A DNA stretch of 64,000 bases from G965230065 sp965230065 (lineage in GTDB: Bacteria > Bacteroidota > Bacteroidia > Cytophagales > Cyclobacteriaceae): assembly GCA_965230065.1 (NCBI GenBank), contig OZ245942.1, forward strand, positions 1,674,001-1,738,000, in the 5' to 3' direction. Of the stretch, positions 1-8,221 are shown one piece after another. A program made the translations under genes and the position numbers. How positions within the stretch are numbered: the stretch's first letter is position 1; every line of letters starts with the position of its first letter. Under the pieces are notes generated by a model. The model had not been told where the DNA came from. It saw only the letters and a list, made by a program, of their open reading frames with translations, and ran no database searches.

Positions 1-1
1 C

Positions 2-1273
2 GATGGGGCTACCGATTCGGATAATGTTGTGGTTTCTGTAGAAAGTACTACAACCAGCAGCAATGGTGTAAGCTATCAGTATTATGAAGGAAGTTGGAGC
101 AAACTTCCTGATTTTTCCAGACTAAAAGTTGTGAAATCCGGTGAGGTGTCCAATTTTAATTTAAGCGCAAGAAACCGGAACGATAACTTTGGTTTTCGCT
201 TTGATAGTTATATTGAAATTACCGAAGCAGGGGAATATACTTTTTATACTGATTCTGACGATGGAAGCCGGCTCTTCATAAATGGAAAGTTAGTAGTTAA
301 CAACGATGGGTTGCATGGCAATCAGGAACGTTCCGGCAAGATTACCCTTCCGACGGGGTATCACGCCATGAAGGTAAAGTTTTTTGAAAGGACGGGAGGT
401 GAAACCTTAGCAGTCAAATACGCAGGGCCGGGTTTCAGCAAAAAAAGCATTCCCAATGCCAGGTTACATACAAAAAAGCCTTCGGATCCTTCTCCGTCTC
501 CCTCTCCAGGAGAAGAAGGAGTGACGTTTACATATTATGAAGGAAGTTGGAACAAACTTCCTGATTTTTCCAGACTGAACGTTGTGAAATCCGGAAAGGT
601 GTCCAATTTTAATTTAAGCGCAAGAAACCGAAATGATAACTTTGGTTTCCGCTTTGATAGTTATATTGAAATCACCAAAGCCGGGGAATATACTTTTTAC
701 ACTGCTTCTGACGATGGAAGCCAGCTTTTCATAAATGGAAAGTTAGTAGTTAACAATGATGGGTTGCATGGCAATCAGGAACGTTCCGGCAAGATTACCC
801 TCCCGACGGGATATCACGCCATGAAGGTAAAGTTTTTTGAAAGGACGCAGGGTGAAACCTTAGCAGTTAAATACGCAGGTCCAGGAATTGGGAAGCAGAA
901 TATACCCAATAGTAAATTGTTCATCAGCAATGGTAACAATGCCAAAGTAGCCAACAATACCAGGATAAAGACTGTTGCCGAAAAGACTATCTTTGAAAAG
1001 CCAGTGAATGAAAAACCTCAGATAGTAAGCATATATCCTAATCCGGTAGAGGATAAAATACATATTCGCTTCGCACCAGGTGAAGTAGGAGAGGTTAGCT
1101 GCAAATTATTAAATTATACAGGGGCAGGTCATAAAGTAAGCATTGAAAATGCACAGCATACAGATGGATCATTAGTGATAGATGTGTCGCAATGGAATTT
1201 AAGTGCAGGAGTTTATCTGTTACAGGTAACTTACAACCAGGCGCAGCAGGTTTTCCGGATAATTAAAAAGTAA
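2..1273 (+). CDS. 3' part of a secreted PA14-domain protein with T9SS sorting tail
   Basis: The frame is open to the left edge, so the 5' end is missing; the first visible residues (DGATDSDNVVVSV) read like the end of an Ig/PKD-type beta-sandwich domain. Two PA14 domains follow (nt 80-433 and 533-886). PA14 is a carbohydrate-binding beta-barrel found in glycosidases, adhesins and toxins. The copies are separated by a Ser/Pro-rich linker (PSDPSPSPSPG). The last 80 residues, from IYPNPVEDKIHIRF to the terminal IIKK, form a typical T9SS type A sorting domain, which directs export and surface attachment or release in Bacteroidota. Whether an enzyme domain precedes them lies outside the window. 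Identity of the visible domains is clear; the substrate is unknown. Confidence 0.88.
   Translation, partial: DGATDSDNVVVSVESTTTSSNGVSYQYYEGSWSKLPDFSRLKVVKSGEVSNFNLSARNRNDNFGFRFDSYIEITEAGEYTFYTDSDDGSRLFINGKLVVNNDGLHGNQERSGKITLPTGYHAMKVKFFERTGGETLAVKYAGPGFSKKSIPNARLHTKKPSDPSPSPSPGEEGVTFTYYEGSWNKLPDFSRLNVVKSGKVSNFNLSARNRNDNFGFRFDSYIEITKAGEYTFYTASDDGSQLFINGKLVVNNDGLHGNQERSGKITLPTGYHAMKVKFFERTQGETLAVKYAGPGIGKQNIPNSKLFISNGNNAKVANNTRIKTVAEKTIFEKPVNEKPQIVSIYPNPVEDKIHIRFAPGEVGEVSCKLLNYTGAGHKVSIENAQHTDGSLVIDVSQWNLSAGVYLLQVTYNQAQQVFRIIKK
80..886 (+). repeat. Tandem duplication of a PA14 domain
   Basis: Two 354-nt units (80-433 and 533-886), 453 nt apart, encode 118 residues each with only seven differences (about 94 percent identity), and the DNA is nearly identical too. 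This points to a recent duplication or ongoing gene conversion inside the gene. Confidence 0.9.
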
Positions 1274-1317
1274 ATCATGATGAGGAAAGACAGGAAGTCC
1301 GCACACACGTACAAAGT

Positions 1318-1683
1318 ATGGCAACGGCAAGAAACGTATTAGGAGAAAAACTACAAACCTGTTGCACCAACCCCATGACCGGTTTTTACCGCACGGGCAA
1401 ATGCCTCACCGGAGCCGAGGACACTGGAACGCATGTGGTGTGTGCAGAAGTTACGGAAGCATTTCTTGCATTTTCCAAGTCCAGGGGCAATGACCTTTCC
1501 ACGCCAGTTCCTGCTTTTGATTTTCCCGGCCTTCAACCGGGTGATAAATGGTGCTTATGTGCATCGCGGTGGTTAGAGGCTTATGAAGCTGGGGTGGCGC
1601 CGCCCGTTGTATTAACAGCTACCCATGAAAGAGCTTTGGAGTATATCCCCCTCGACGTACTCATCATGCATGCTGCCGGATAA
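1318..1683 (+). CDS. DUF2237 family protein
   Basis: A complete 121-residue protein matching the DUF2237 family over its full length. The family pattern is visible in order: ARNVLG near the start, NPMTGFYRTGKCLTG, the Cys-containing HVVCAEV, SKSRGNDLSTP, FPGLQPGDKWCLC, and the strongly conserved RWLEAYEAGVAPPVVL, ending in IPLDVL. The family is cytosolic and of unknown biochemical role; the conserved cysteines at about 15, 42 and 80-82 might bind a metal or be redox active (inference). It lies 44 nt after the T9SS protein on the same strand, but the two are probably unrelated in function. Family assignment is very secure, function is not. Confidence 0.92.
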   Translation: MATARNVLGEKLQTCCTNPMTGFYRTGKCLTGAEDTGTHVVCAEVTEAFLAFSKSRGNDLSTPVPAFDFPGLQPGDKWCLCASRWLEAYEAGVAPPVVLTATHERALEYIPLDVLIMHAAG

Positions 1684-1715
1684 CTTCTTTGGCTTATTTT
1701 GCAACATAGTACTTT

Positions 1716-2363
1716 TTAGGCATTCACTACTGATGGCTGTTTTTTATGCGTTTGAAATACAGAAACGGCATATTCCAACACACCCAGCATCAGTAAGGCA
1801 TATCCTAAAAGTTCTGTTCCTTCTTCAGCAGCCCGCATAACCGAACGCATGAAACCCTCACCCATGACAGGCTCCCAAAACCGGGGCAGTCCAAAGAGCC
1901 GGGAAAAAACGACAATTGTGAGAAAACCGGCGATCACAAGGCCAAAACTCGGGCGCTGTATGAAATCAATAATAGCCGAAACGAGTGTATGCCGTAGCCG
2001 ATAAACCAAAAACCCGGTAGCAATGGCTGTGAGTAATAAAAGTATTGACCATGCACCCACGAAAAAATATTCCTGAAAGAAATTATTGTATTCCCTGATC
2101 AGCCCCATGATAGCCATACCTGCCATGAGCGTAGTCAACGACCTTTTTTCAGGAAATTTTTTCCCAACTAAAAGTAATACCCCTGCCACTACCATCAATG
2201 AAATTTCCTGAGCCCACTCACTGAATGAGTCTTCCCCAAACATTGGTTCTGGCTTTTCTAAGCCATCCAAACGGATCAGTTCGGTGATACCGCCAATACA
2301 GAGAGCATACCCAAAAACTCTCAGCATTGTTCTATAAATTAATGCATTGTTTTTACCAGACAT
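1716..2363 (-). CDS. Hypothetical multi-pass membrane protein
   Basis: The 215-residue protein has about five hydrophobic segments long enough to span a membrane, around residues 12-28, 52-66, 78-90, 100-120, 142-158 and 185-200 (one of these may be too weak). Charged loops such as RLDGLEKPEPMFGEDSFSEWAQE lie between them. No enzyme or transporter motif was recognised. It converges on the DUF2237 gene and is otherwise isolated. The ATG at 2363 is followed by a typical short polar N-terminus (MSGKNN), which supports this start. I do not recognise the family. Confidence 0.7.
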   Translation of the reverse strand: MSGKNNALIYRTMLRVFGYALCIGGITELIRLDGLEKPEPMFGEDSFSEWAQEISLMVVAGVLLLVGKKFPEKRSLTTLMAGMAIMGLIREYNNFFQEYFFVGAWSILLLLTAIATGFLVYRLRHTLVSAIIDFIQRPSFGLVIAGFLTIVVFSRLFGLPRFWEPVMGEGFMRSVMRAAEEGTELLGYALLMLGVLEYAVSVFQTHKKQPSVVNA

Positions 2364-2521
2364 AAATTGAGATATAAAAAAGCAAATTTCATAAAAATCG
2401 ATGTTTTATACAACTACCTTATTTTATATAGTAATTCCAAAGTAAACCGATTTATCAAAACCATTTGTGCCAAAATACGGTTTCTATATATATAGGATAT
2501 TCATAAATAACTTTTCTAAAT

Positions 2522-2665
2522 ATGAAAATCAAAACTATTTTTACCTTAGCTGCTATCGGTTTTATTGCTTACAAAGTACTCACCTCAAAACCTGTAAAAT
2601 TATATGTTGGCGCGCTCGTGATTGATGCCGGTGCCGATATATTGAAAAAAAGGCTAAGCAGATAA
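2522..2665 (+). CDS. Small 47-residue membrane-anchored protein
   Basis: A short frame starts with ATG at 2522 and ends with TAA at 2663-2665. The protein (MKIKTIFTLAAIGFIAYKVL at its start) has a basic N-terminus, one hydrophobic segment at residues 5-20, and ends in the basic KKRLSR. The pattern of K/R, helix, short polar tail is that of a single-pass small protein. The 160 nt upstream are AT-rich and otherwise featureless, which fits a promoter. Codon use looks ordinary, but the size makes chance possible. It overlaps nothing and would fill an otherwise empty 318-nt gap. Confidence 0.45.
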   Translation: MKIKTIFTLAAIGFIAYKVLTSKPVKLYVGALVIDAGADILKKRLSR

Positions 2666-2681
2666 GCATATTCTTGATTTT

Positions 2682-3611
2682 TTATGCAGGAACTGACTCC
2701 CCGGTATGCCTGATAGACCCGGTAATATAATTTATCACTCCTTCGTAGGCAATCACTTTATAATGACCCAGCCCTGTGGTGTGTACAAACGTAGCCCCTG
2801 GGGCATGCTGCCATAGCATTTTACCTTTTTCAAGGCTTACCGTTTTGTCTTGTTCATCATAAATCAAATGTAACTGGGTGTTTTCCAGCCATTGCATTTT
2901 GTTCCTTAAGTCGTAATAGTCTACCGGGCGGTGATAGTGTTCTTCTACCAACGCACAGAATTGGTGGTAAATTTCTTCCTTACACTTTAACTCTTTTACG
3001 ATATCCTGAAAGAAATACCTGGCATAAGGAGGAGCAGCAATCAGCAACAAGTGCTTGGGATGGATTTCTTGGGTTACTTCGCTCAACATCATGCCGGAGG
3101 CTAATCCGCCCATGGAATAGCCGATAACGGTATGGTACGGCCCATATTTGACATAATAGTCTTTTAAAATATCAATAAATTCAGGGAGTGCCGAATGCCT
3201 TCCGTCTGACTGGCCATGGGCTTTCATATCAATCCCTTCAACCACATATCCCTGTGCCACCAGTGCATGGATCATCCTTCTGAAATCTGCCACCTTTGAT
3301 CGCCAGCCGTGGCTCAGCAGCACTTTGGGTCCTGAGGTACCCCATCGGTATGCATATATCTGATAACCCTGATAGGTGATTTTTTCCACTACAGCTTCCT
3401 TCAATATTTGCTCTTGTGGTTCTGAATACCGGGCAGGCCCGGGCTTGGTAAAATAATGCCAGATGATTTTTGCGGTCTTTTTGGGCGCAATATGCTGAAG
3501 CAGAAGCAAACTCTTTTTCAGCAAATCAATTTTCCAATTCGTTTTAGAAGGGCGGTTGGCCGGACGACTGATGTTATCCAGGTTCCCTTCAATATAAACA
3601 GGCTTCTTCAT
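2682..3611 (-). CDS. Alpha/beta hydrolase
   Basis: The 309-residue protein shows the hydrolase-fold triad: the oxyanion-side LLSHGW at 98-103, the nucleophile elbow GYSMGG with Ser166, a candidate acid in YDEQDKTVS (Asp252 or Asp255), and His283 in GLGHYK. The core resembles monoacylglycerol lipase/serine aminopeptidase-like hydrolases. The 60-residue N-terminal extension is basic and lacks a signal peptide, so it is probably cytosolic. It is the second gene of a two-gene unit, 27 nt after the TetR gene. A palindrome almost identical to the one in front of tetR lies 7 nt before its start codon, so repression by that TetR protein is likely (inference). The substrate cannot be read from sequence. 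Confidence 0.85.
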   Translation of the reverse strand: MKKPVYIEGNLDNISRPANRPSKTNWKIDLLKKSLLLLQHIAPKKTAKIIWHYFTKPGPARYSEPQEQILKEAVVEKITYQGYQIYAYRWGTSGPKVLLSHGWRSKVADFRRMIHALVAQGYVVEGIDMKAHGQSDGRHSALPEFIDILKDYYVKYGPYHTVIGYSMGGLASGMMLSEVTQEIHPKHLLLIAAPPYARYFFQDIVKELKCKEEIYHQFCALVEEHYHRPVDYYDLRNKMQWLENTQLHLIYDEQDKTVSLEKGKMLWQHAPGATFVHTTGLGHYKVIAYEGVINYITGSIRHTGESVPA

Positions 3612-3617
3612 AACTAT

Positions 3618-3631
3618 ATACCGATCGTTAT
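3618..3631. promoter_or_regulatory. Second copy of the TetR operator-like palindrome
   Basis: ATACCGATCGTTAT differs at one base from the perfect palindrome in front of tetR (4253-4266). It lies between the tetR stop and the hydrolase start, overlapping the expected ribosome-binding region. Confidence 0.6.
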
Positions 3632-3638
3632 TTAAAAA

Positions 3639-4235
3639 TTACTTCTTTAGTTTTATATCTTCTATAAGATACTTTAAATACCGCTTCATATCCTGAAACG
3701 ATTCTTTATCACCCTCAACCCTGGATACCATAATGGCACCCTCAATAGATGCATAGAAAATCATTACAAAACCTTCTACATCCAAATCAGGCTTCAACTG
3801 CTTCTCCTGAATGCCCCGATGTACAATATGCCGGAGCGAATCTTTTAACAGCGCTATCAGGCGAACTACTTTTGTACGCAGCAAAGGATGATTATCATCG
3901 GCCTCCACCGCAGTATTCAATACCGGGCATCCTCCCGGAATGGGCGGATTGCCGATATAATCGCCATAGTAATTGATAATTGCCTCGAGTTTGGCAGGGG
4001 CATCCGGGGCTGCTTTTATACAACTTCTGACCTTTTCCAAAACCGTTTCAACGGCATATTCAAAAGCGGCAATGGCTACTTCTTCTTTATTTGAAAAATT
4101 GGCATAAATAGCTCCTTTGGTAGTGCCCGTTGCCTGTGTAATATCAGAAATAGAGGTAGCCCTGTACCCCTGTGTATTGAACAGAGACATGGCCTTATCA
4201 ATAATTAACTGCCTGGTTATTTCGGGGTTTCTCAT
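3639..4235 (-). CDS. TetR/AcrR family transcriptional regulator
   Basis: A 198-residue TetR protein. The N-terminal helix-turn-helix is intact: ITRQLIIDKAMSLFNTQGY, then TSISDITQATGTTKGAIYAN and FSNKEEV. The C-terminal part is the helical ligand-binding domain found in regulators of the TetR_C_11/AcrR sort. The frame stays open further upstream to 4358, but those extra codons give a non-conserved sequence and would overlap the operator, so the ATG at 4235 directly before RNPEITRQ is chosen. It is transcribed ahead of the hydrolase and has a perfect 14-bp palindrome 18 nt upstream of its start, the usual sign of autoregulation. The inducer is unknown and may be a substrate of the hydrolase (inference). 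Confidence 0.9.
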   Translation of the reverse strand: MRNPEITRQLIIDKAMSLFNTQGYRATSISDITQATGTTKGAIYANFSNKEEVAIAAFEYAVETVLEKVRSCIKAAPDAPAKLEAIINYYGDYIGNPPIPGGCPVLNTAVEADDNHPLLRTKVVRLIALLKDSLRHIVHRGIQEKQLKPDLDVEGFVMIFYASIEGAIMVSRVEGDKESFQDMKRYLKYLIEDIKLKK

Positions 4236-4252
4236 AATATTATACCGCAAAG

Positions 4253-4266
4253 ATACCGATCGGTAT
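4253..4266. promoter_or_regulatory. Perfect palindrome upstream of tetR, likely operator
   Basis: ATACCGATCGGTAT reads the same on both strands and sits 18 nt upstream of the chosen tetR start. Size, symmetry and position fit a TetR-family operator, and a one-mismatch copy precedes the neighbouring hydrolase. Confidence 0.65.
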
Positions 4267-4337
4267 TTAAAGAAACAAAAACTTCCTGAAAATAGTTTTT
4301 TGGAGAATAAGTTTGAATGCTGGTACCTTGGTAAATG

Positions 4338-4353
4338 CGGACAGAAATGTCCG
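4338..4353. repeat. Short dispersed hairpin repeat
   Basis: CGGACA and TGTCCG pair around a GAAA loop. The core is almost the same as a hairpin at 14280-14297 (GCGGACAGAGATGTCCGC), suggesting a dispersed palindromic repeat; it may also act as a terminator between the genes here. Confidence 0.5.
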
Positions 4354-4463
4354 TACAATTGAGCAGAAATGCTTTGCCAAACAGGACGAGTATCTTAGCT
4401 TTTTTTGTTTAAATATAGCTCAAAAAAAAGGCAGGGACAGAATACAAATATTAAGAAAAGGAT

Positions 4464-5063
4464 TTACTCTATAGCTGTATCTTCTGGATCTCGAAAAACT
4501 ATTTCATATGGCTTAATCCTTCTAATCTGCATTGAATCCAAAAGTTTTCCAGCTACAATTTTTGAAGTGTCTTCTAACATAGGAGTATAGTAGATTTTCC
4601 CTGTTTGTGCTATTTTATGCATTAGTTCTTTAGCACTGATGTTTTCAAAAGTGTTTTTATCTAATAAAGTCGGAATAAAGCCCTGCACCATAAATCTTGT
4701 CGTATCATGTGGAATTAACTTGAATACATTGAAATTGGCAAAATCGCTTAATACCAATGTATCTATTATAGAGTTATATTCAAATGCCACATAAAGTTTT
4801 TTAGGGTACATTACAGGTTGATCTCTGTTTAGAACAAGATTAAAAGTATCATTACTCTGATTAATAGCCTTAAAATGAAAATACATTATAGGTATTACGT
4901 AGTGGCGAGCCTTGTTCAAAGAATCATTCTCGTAGTAATTAATCTCAACACTTGTATTACAGATCATTAAGCTATCTATAATTTCATTAACACTTTCTAC
5001 ATTCTTATTTGTACTACATGCACCTAAGATTAAAATTGAAATAATAAACGATAAGTTTTTCAT
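4464..5063 (-). CDS. Hypothetical lipoprotein
   Basis: The 199-residue protein begins with a lipoprotein signal (MKNLSFIISILILGAC; Cys16 would be lipidated), then a polar linker, then a predicted beta-rich domain with many aromatic and Asp/Thr residues, such as YVAFEYNSIIDTLVLSD. No family was recognised. The local DNA is AT-rich compared with its neighbours. It stands alone between the tetR unit and the esterase. It is probably anchored in the outer or inner membrane facing the periplasm. Confidence 0.72.
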   Translation of the reverse strand: MKNLSFIISILILGACSTNKNVESVNEIIDSLMICNTSVEINYYENDSLNKARHYVIPIMYFHFKAINQSNDTFNLVLNRDQPVMYPKKLYVAFEYNSIIDTLVLSDFANFNVFKLIPHDTTRFMVQGFIPTLLDKNTFENISAKELMHKIAQTGKIYYTPMLEDTSKIVAGKLLDSMQIRRIKPYEIVFRDPEDTAIE

Positions 5064-5184
5064 CTTATTGATCTATATAATGATTCTCAGTTGATAAATA
5101 ATCGATATTGAGATACTACATAACACAAAACCTTACCATATCATTAAGTTATCAACCGCAAAAGATTCTTTATTTTATGCCAAA

Positions 5185-6957
5185 CTACTCCAAATAAGCC
5201 CGAATAACTTCCCCAAGTTTTTGATAACCCGCTGCATTGGGGTGCAGCCCATCAGTAAAGAGGGATTCATCAGCCTTACCATCTGGTGTTAGGAGTGTAG
5301 TTCCTACATCGGCATACTGTACATTCAGGTTTCCTGTCAACTGGGCAATCTTGAGGTTGAGTTGGGCAACCCTTTCCTCCTTTTCCCGTCGGGGATAAAT
5401 GCCCAGTATTAAAACTTCTGCTTTGGGCTGCCTTGTTTGGATAGCCCGAATGAGTAAATCCAATCCTGCAATAATTTCCTTATCAGTATTCAGATGCAGG
5501 TTGTTGGTGCCGATCATCATCACTACTTTTTCAGCATCATACCCATCCAATTCGCCATGATATACCCGCCACAGTACATTTTCCACACGATCCCACCCAT
5601 ACCCGAAGTTCCTGACACCCAAAGGCTCCAAATATTTATTCCATGAGTCTTCTCCATTTTTGTGAGGCCCGGCAGGTTCACCACCCCAAAAGTGCGTGAT
5701 GGAGTTGCCTAAGAATGCAATGCGAGGTGAACTGGTCTTATTAAGTTTTAAAATTTCACGGTGCCGTACTTCCCAATCATAATTGTTGGGCTCGCGATAT
5801 TGGGTGCAGGGCTGCATGGTGGAATACTTTCCAACAGGCTCGTTCAAAATGTCCCGAAGTTTTTTCTCATACGCTTCTGCATACTGCATCATGCCCAGGT
5901 CGTTGGGATGGGTGCCATCCACCATTGCTTCCAGGTCTAAATTAATTTCGTTTTTTGGTAAAAGGTAGATTTGTTCGATGCCTTCATTTTTCAACCGGGC
6001 AAAAGCTTTTTGTAATACTTCATTTACTCTTTCATAAGCACCTTTTCTATCTGCATCGATTTTTCCGTCGGTATAGCCTGCATGTGCTGTCAGAAGAATG
6101 GGAATTGTAGGCCGTTTATCGCGTATTTGCCGGACGGATGTCAGCACCCGGTTATGCACTTCTTCTGTACTGAAGCGGGAAGAAGACAAATTGGGCAGGC
6201 AATCCAGCACGTAAATTTTTGCGTCAATTTCAGTAAGCAAGTCTATCAACTCACTTTCTAACAGCCCATTCCCCGAGAAGGCCAGGTTTATGAGTGGTCT
6301 GTCTATTTTTCTGCCTAAGATTGATGTCCAGGCCATACCGGGGCGGGAAGCACAAGCTCCTTGTGCAATGGAAGTGCCATACACTACCACGGGCTTTTCC
6401 ATCCGAACTGGCAGAGGCGTAAAGATAACTTCTTCTGGCACGCCAATTTCCAACCACTTTACCTGATTGTACAAAGGCAAATACAGTCTGTATTCCCTGC
6501 CCATTTCATGATATGTATCGTTTGGGATAAGGTTAGCAAAATTGTAGGTGATGGTATCTCCAAATGCATATCTTCCCCGGCACCAAAGCCAGTCCCCATC
6601 GCTGTTGATGGCGTATAAATCTACACCACTTACGCCCGTGGCAGGCATGTGGGGCATGGCGTGGTTTCCGGTCACAGCATACCGGACTTTAATTTCGGTA
6701 GCATTGCTCCTGAAGCGTATCATCAGCCCGGCTCCATCCCTTGACAAATTCCAGACGCGGTCTCGTACCCCTTTTTCTGCCCTTGCCGGAAGGCGGTCGT
6801 AGGGTGCGGCAACTTCAGAGGGCCAGGCTTGCCCTTCTATTACCGGAAATTCATGTTGGGCAGGGTTCCACCATTTGATTCCAGGGTTAGGTTGGGAAAA
6901 GGCTGTGGAATATTGGAAAATGAAGTATAGTGTGAATAATAGGTAGTGTGGTTTCAT
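5185..6957 (-). CDS. Secreted double SGNH/GDSL hydrolase, probable carbohydrate esterase
   Basis: A 590-residue protein with an N-terminal signal peptide (cleavage near TAFSQ). A beta-sandwich GxDLY domain follows (GVDLY near residue 109). Then come two SGNH hydrolase domains. The first has block I YGTSIAQGACASRPG with its Ser near 194 and block V DGTHPNDLG near 342. The second has block I LGNSITHFWGG near 411, block III GTNNLH, and block V DGLHPNAAGY near 571. Both domains keep Ser, Asn and the DxxH pair, so both may be active. Related proteins are acetylesterases that deacetylate plant polysaccharides. Its place beside other carbohydrate genes fits that role. Confidence 0.85.
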   Translation of the reverse strand: MKPHYLLFTLYFIFQYSTAFSQPNPGIKWWNPAQHEFPVIEGQAWPSEVAAPYDRLPARAEKGVRDRVWNLSRDGAGLMIRFRSNATEIKVRYAVTGNHAMPHMPATGVSGVDLYAINSDGDWLWCRGRYAFGDTITYNFANLIPNDTYHEMGREYRLYLPLYNQVKWLEIGVPEEVIFTPLPVRMEKPVVVYGTSIAQGACASRPGMAWTSILGRKIDRPLINLAFSGNGLLESELIDLLTEIDAKIYVLDCLPNLSSSRFSTEEVHNRVLTSVRQIRDKRPTIPILLTAHAGYTDGKIDADRKGAYERVNEVLQKAFARLKNEGIEQIYLLPKNEINLDLEAMVDGTHPNDLGMMQYAEAYEKKLRDILNEPVGKYSTMQPCTQYREPNNYDWEVRHREILKLNKTSSPRIAFLGNSITHFWGGEPAGPHKNGEDSWNKYLEPLGVRNFGYGWDRVENVLWRVYHGELDGYDAEKVVMMIGTNNLHLNTDKEIIAGLDLLIRAIQTRQPKAEVLILGIYPRREKEERVAQLNLKIAQLTGNLNVQYADVGTTLLTPDGKADESLFTDGLHPNAAGYQKLGEVIRAYLE

Positions 6958-7141
6958 GGAAGTTAGAGCTTGATTAAAATTTATACTTGAATATCTGGTT
7001 TAATAGAGAACTTTATTGAATCTTGTTTTCATTACTGCTTGTTAGCATATTACCTTCAAACCCTTTGATGATAACCGTGATAAAGGTTAACTTTACAAAC
7101 TGTTCTTTTGCAAACTTCGCAAAAAAAACGCAGGTTTCTTT

Positions 7142-8146
7142 ATGAATGAAAAACGCACTATATACGATAACCACGGCAGGCCCGTCAACTATCTGCGCCT
7201 GGCCGTAACCGATCGTTGCAACCTTCGGTGTTTTTATTGTATGCCGGAAGAAGGTATCCGCTACCTGCCCAAAAAAGAACTGCTTACTTATGAAGAAATG
7301 GAACGCCTGGCACAGGTGCTGGCCGGGATGGGCATCAATAAAATCCGCATTACAGGGGGCGAGCCTTTTGTGCGCAAAGACCTCATCAGCTTTTTATGGC
7401 GGCTTTCTGAAATAAAAGGCATTGACCAAATCAACATTACCACCAACGGCGTGCTTACTGGTGATTACATCCCGGAACTTAAAAAGATGGGCATCGCCTC
7501 GGTAAACCTGAGCCTGGACACACTCGATCGCGAACGCTTCAAAACCATCACCCGACGCGATGAGCTGGAAAAAGTGCTGGAATGCTTTCATCTGCTGATG
7601 GAAAACCAGATTCCTACCAAAATCAACGCCGTGGTGATGGAAGGAAAAAATACAGAAGACATCATTCCGATGGCTGAACTTACCCGCAACTATCCGGTAT
7701 CGGTACGTTTTATTGAAGAAATGCCTTTCAATGGGGAGGGCAGCCATTATCCGGTCTTGGTATGGACGCACCGTAAGATTATGGAAGTGCTAAAAAGCCG
7801 CTATCCATCTATCCAAAAAATGCAGGATGAGCCGCATTCTACTTCCTACAATTATACCATTCCCGGCCACCAGGGCAACGTAGGTGTTATCGCGGCATTT
7901 AGCCGTACTTTTTGCGGAAGTTGCAACCGCATCCGCATCACAGCCCAGGGAGGGTTAAAAACCTGCCTGTACGACGATGGTGTGCTGGACCTTCGCCAAC
8001 TGCTCCGCTCCGGTGCCACAGACCATAACCTGGAACAGGCTTTTCTACATGCTTTTTCCCACCGGGCCAAAGATGGCTTTGAGGCAGAAAAAGCCCGTAA
8101 CTCCGGCAAGCCCGCCGCGGAATCTATGTCTACGATTGGGGGATAA
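7142..8146 (+). CDS. moaA: GTP 3',8-cyclase MoaA (molybdenum cofactor biosynthesis)
   Basis: A 334-residue radical SAM enzyme that makes 3',8-cyclo-GTP, the first step of molybdenum cofactor synthesis. The N-terminal cluster Cys26, Cys30 and Cys33 lies in TDRCNLRCFYCMPEEG. The SAM-binding ITGGEP is at 70-75. The second [4Fe-4S] cluster that binds GTP uses Cys258, Cys261 and Cys275 (CGSCNRIRITAQGGLKTC). The protein ends in a Gly-Gly tail (STIGG), as the family requires for activity. The usual partner moaC and other moa/moe genes are not in the window, so it is an orphan here. It starts 184 nt from the divergent esterase gene. Function is secure. Confidence 0.96.
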   Translation: MNEKRTIYDNHGRPVNYLRLAVTDRCNLRCFYCMPEEGIRYLPKKELLTYEEMERLAQVLAGMGINKIRITGGEPFVRKDLISFLWRLSEIKGIDQINITTNGVLTGDYIPELKKMGIASVNLSLDTLDRERFKTITRRDELEKVLECFHLLMENQIPTKINAVVMEGKNTEDIIPMAELTRNYPVSVRFIEEMPFNGEGSHYPVLVWTHRKIMEVLKSRYPSIQKMQDEPHSTSYNYTIPGHQGNVGVIAAFSRTFCGSCNRIRITAQGGLKTCLYDDGVLDLRQLLRSGATDHNLEQAFLHAFSHRAKDGFEAEKARNSGKPAAESMSTIGG

Positions 8147-8221
8147 CAGGGGGAACTGGTTTATCACCACCTTTTTCATTATTATTGGGTTTGTAATTTC
8201 TCTTTTATACAACCCAAACCT

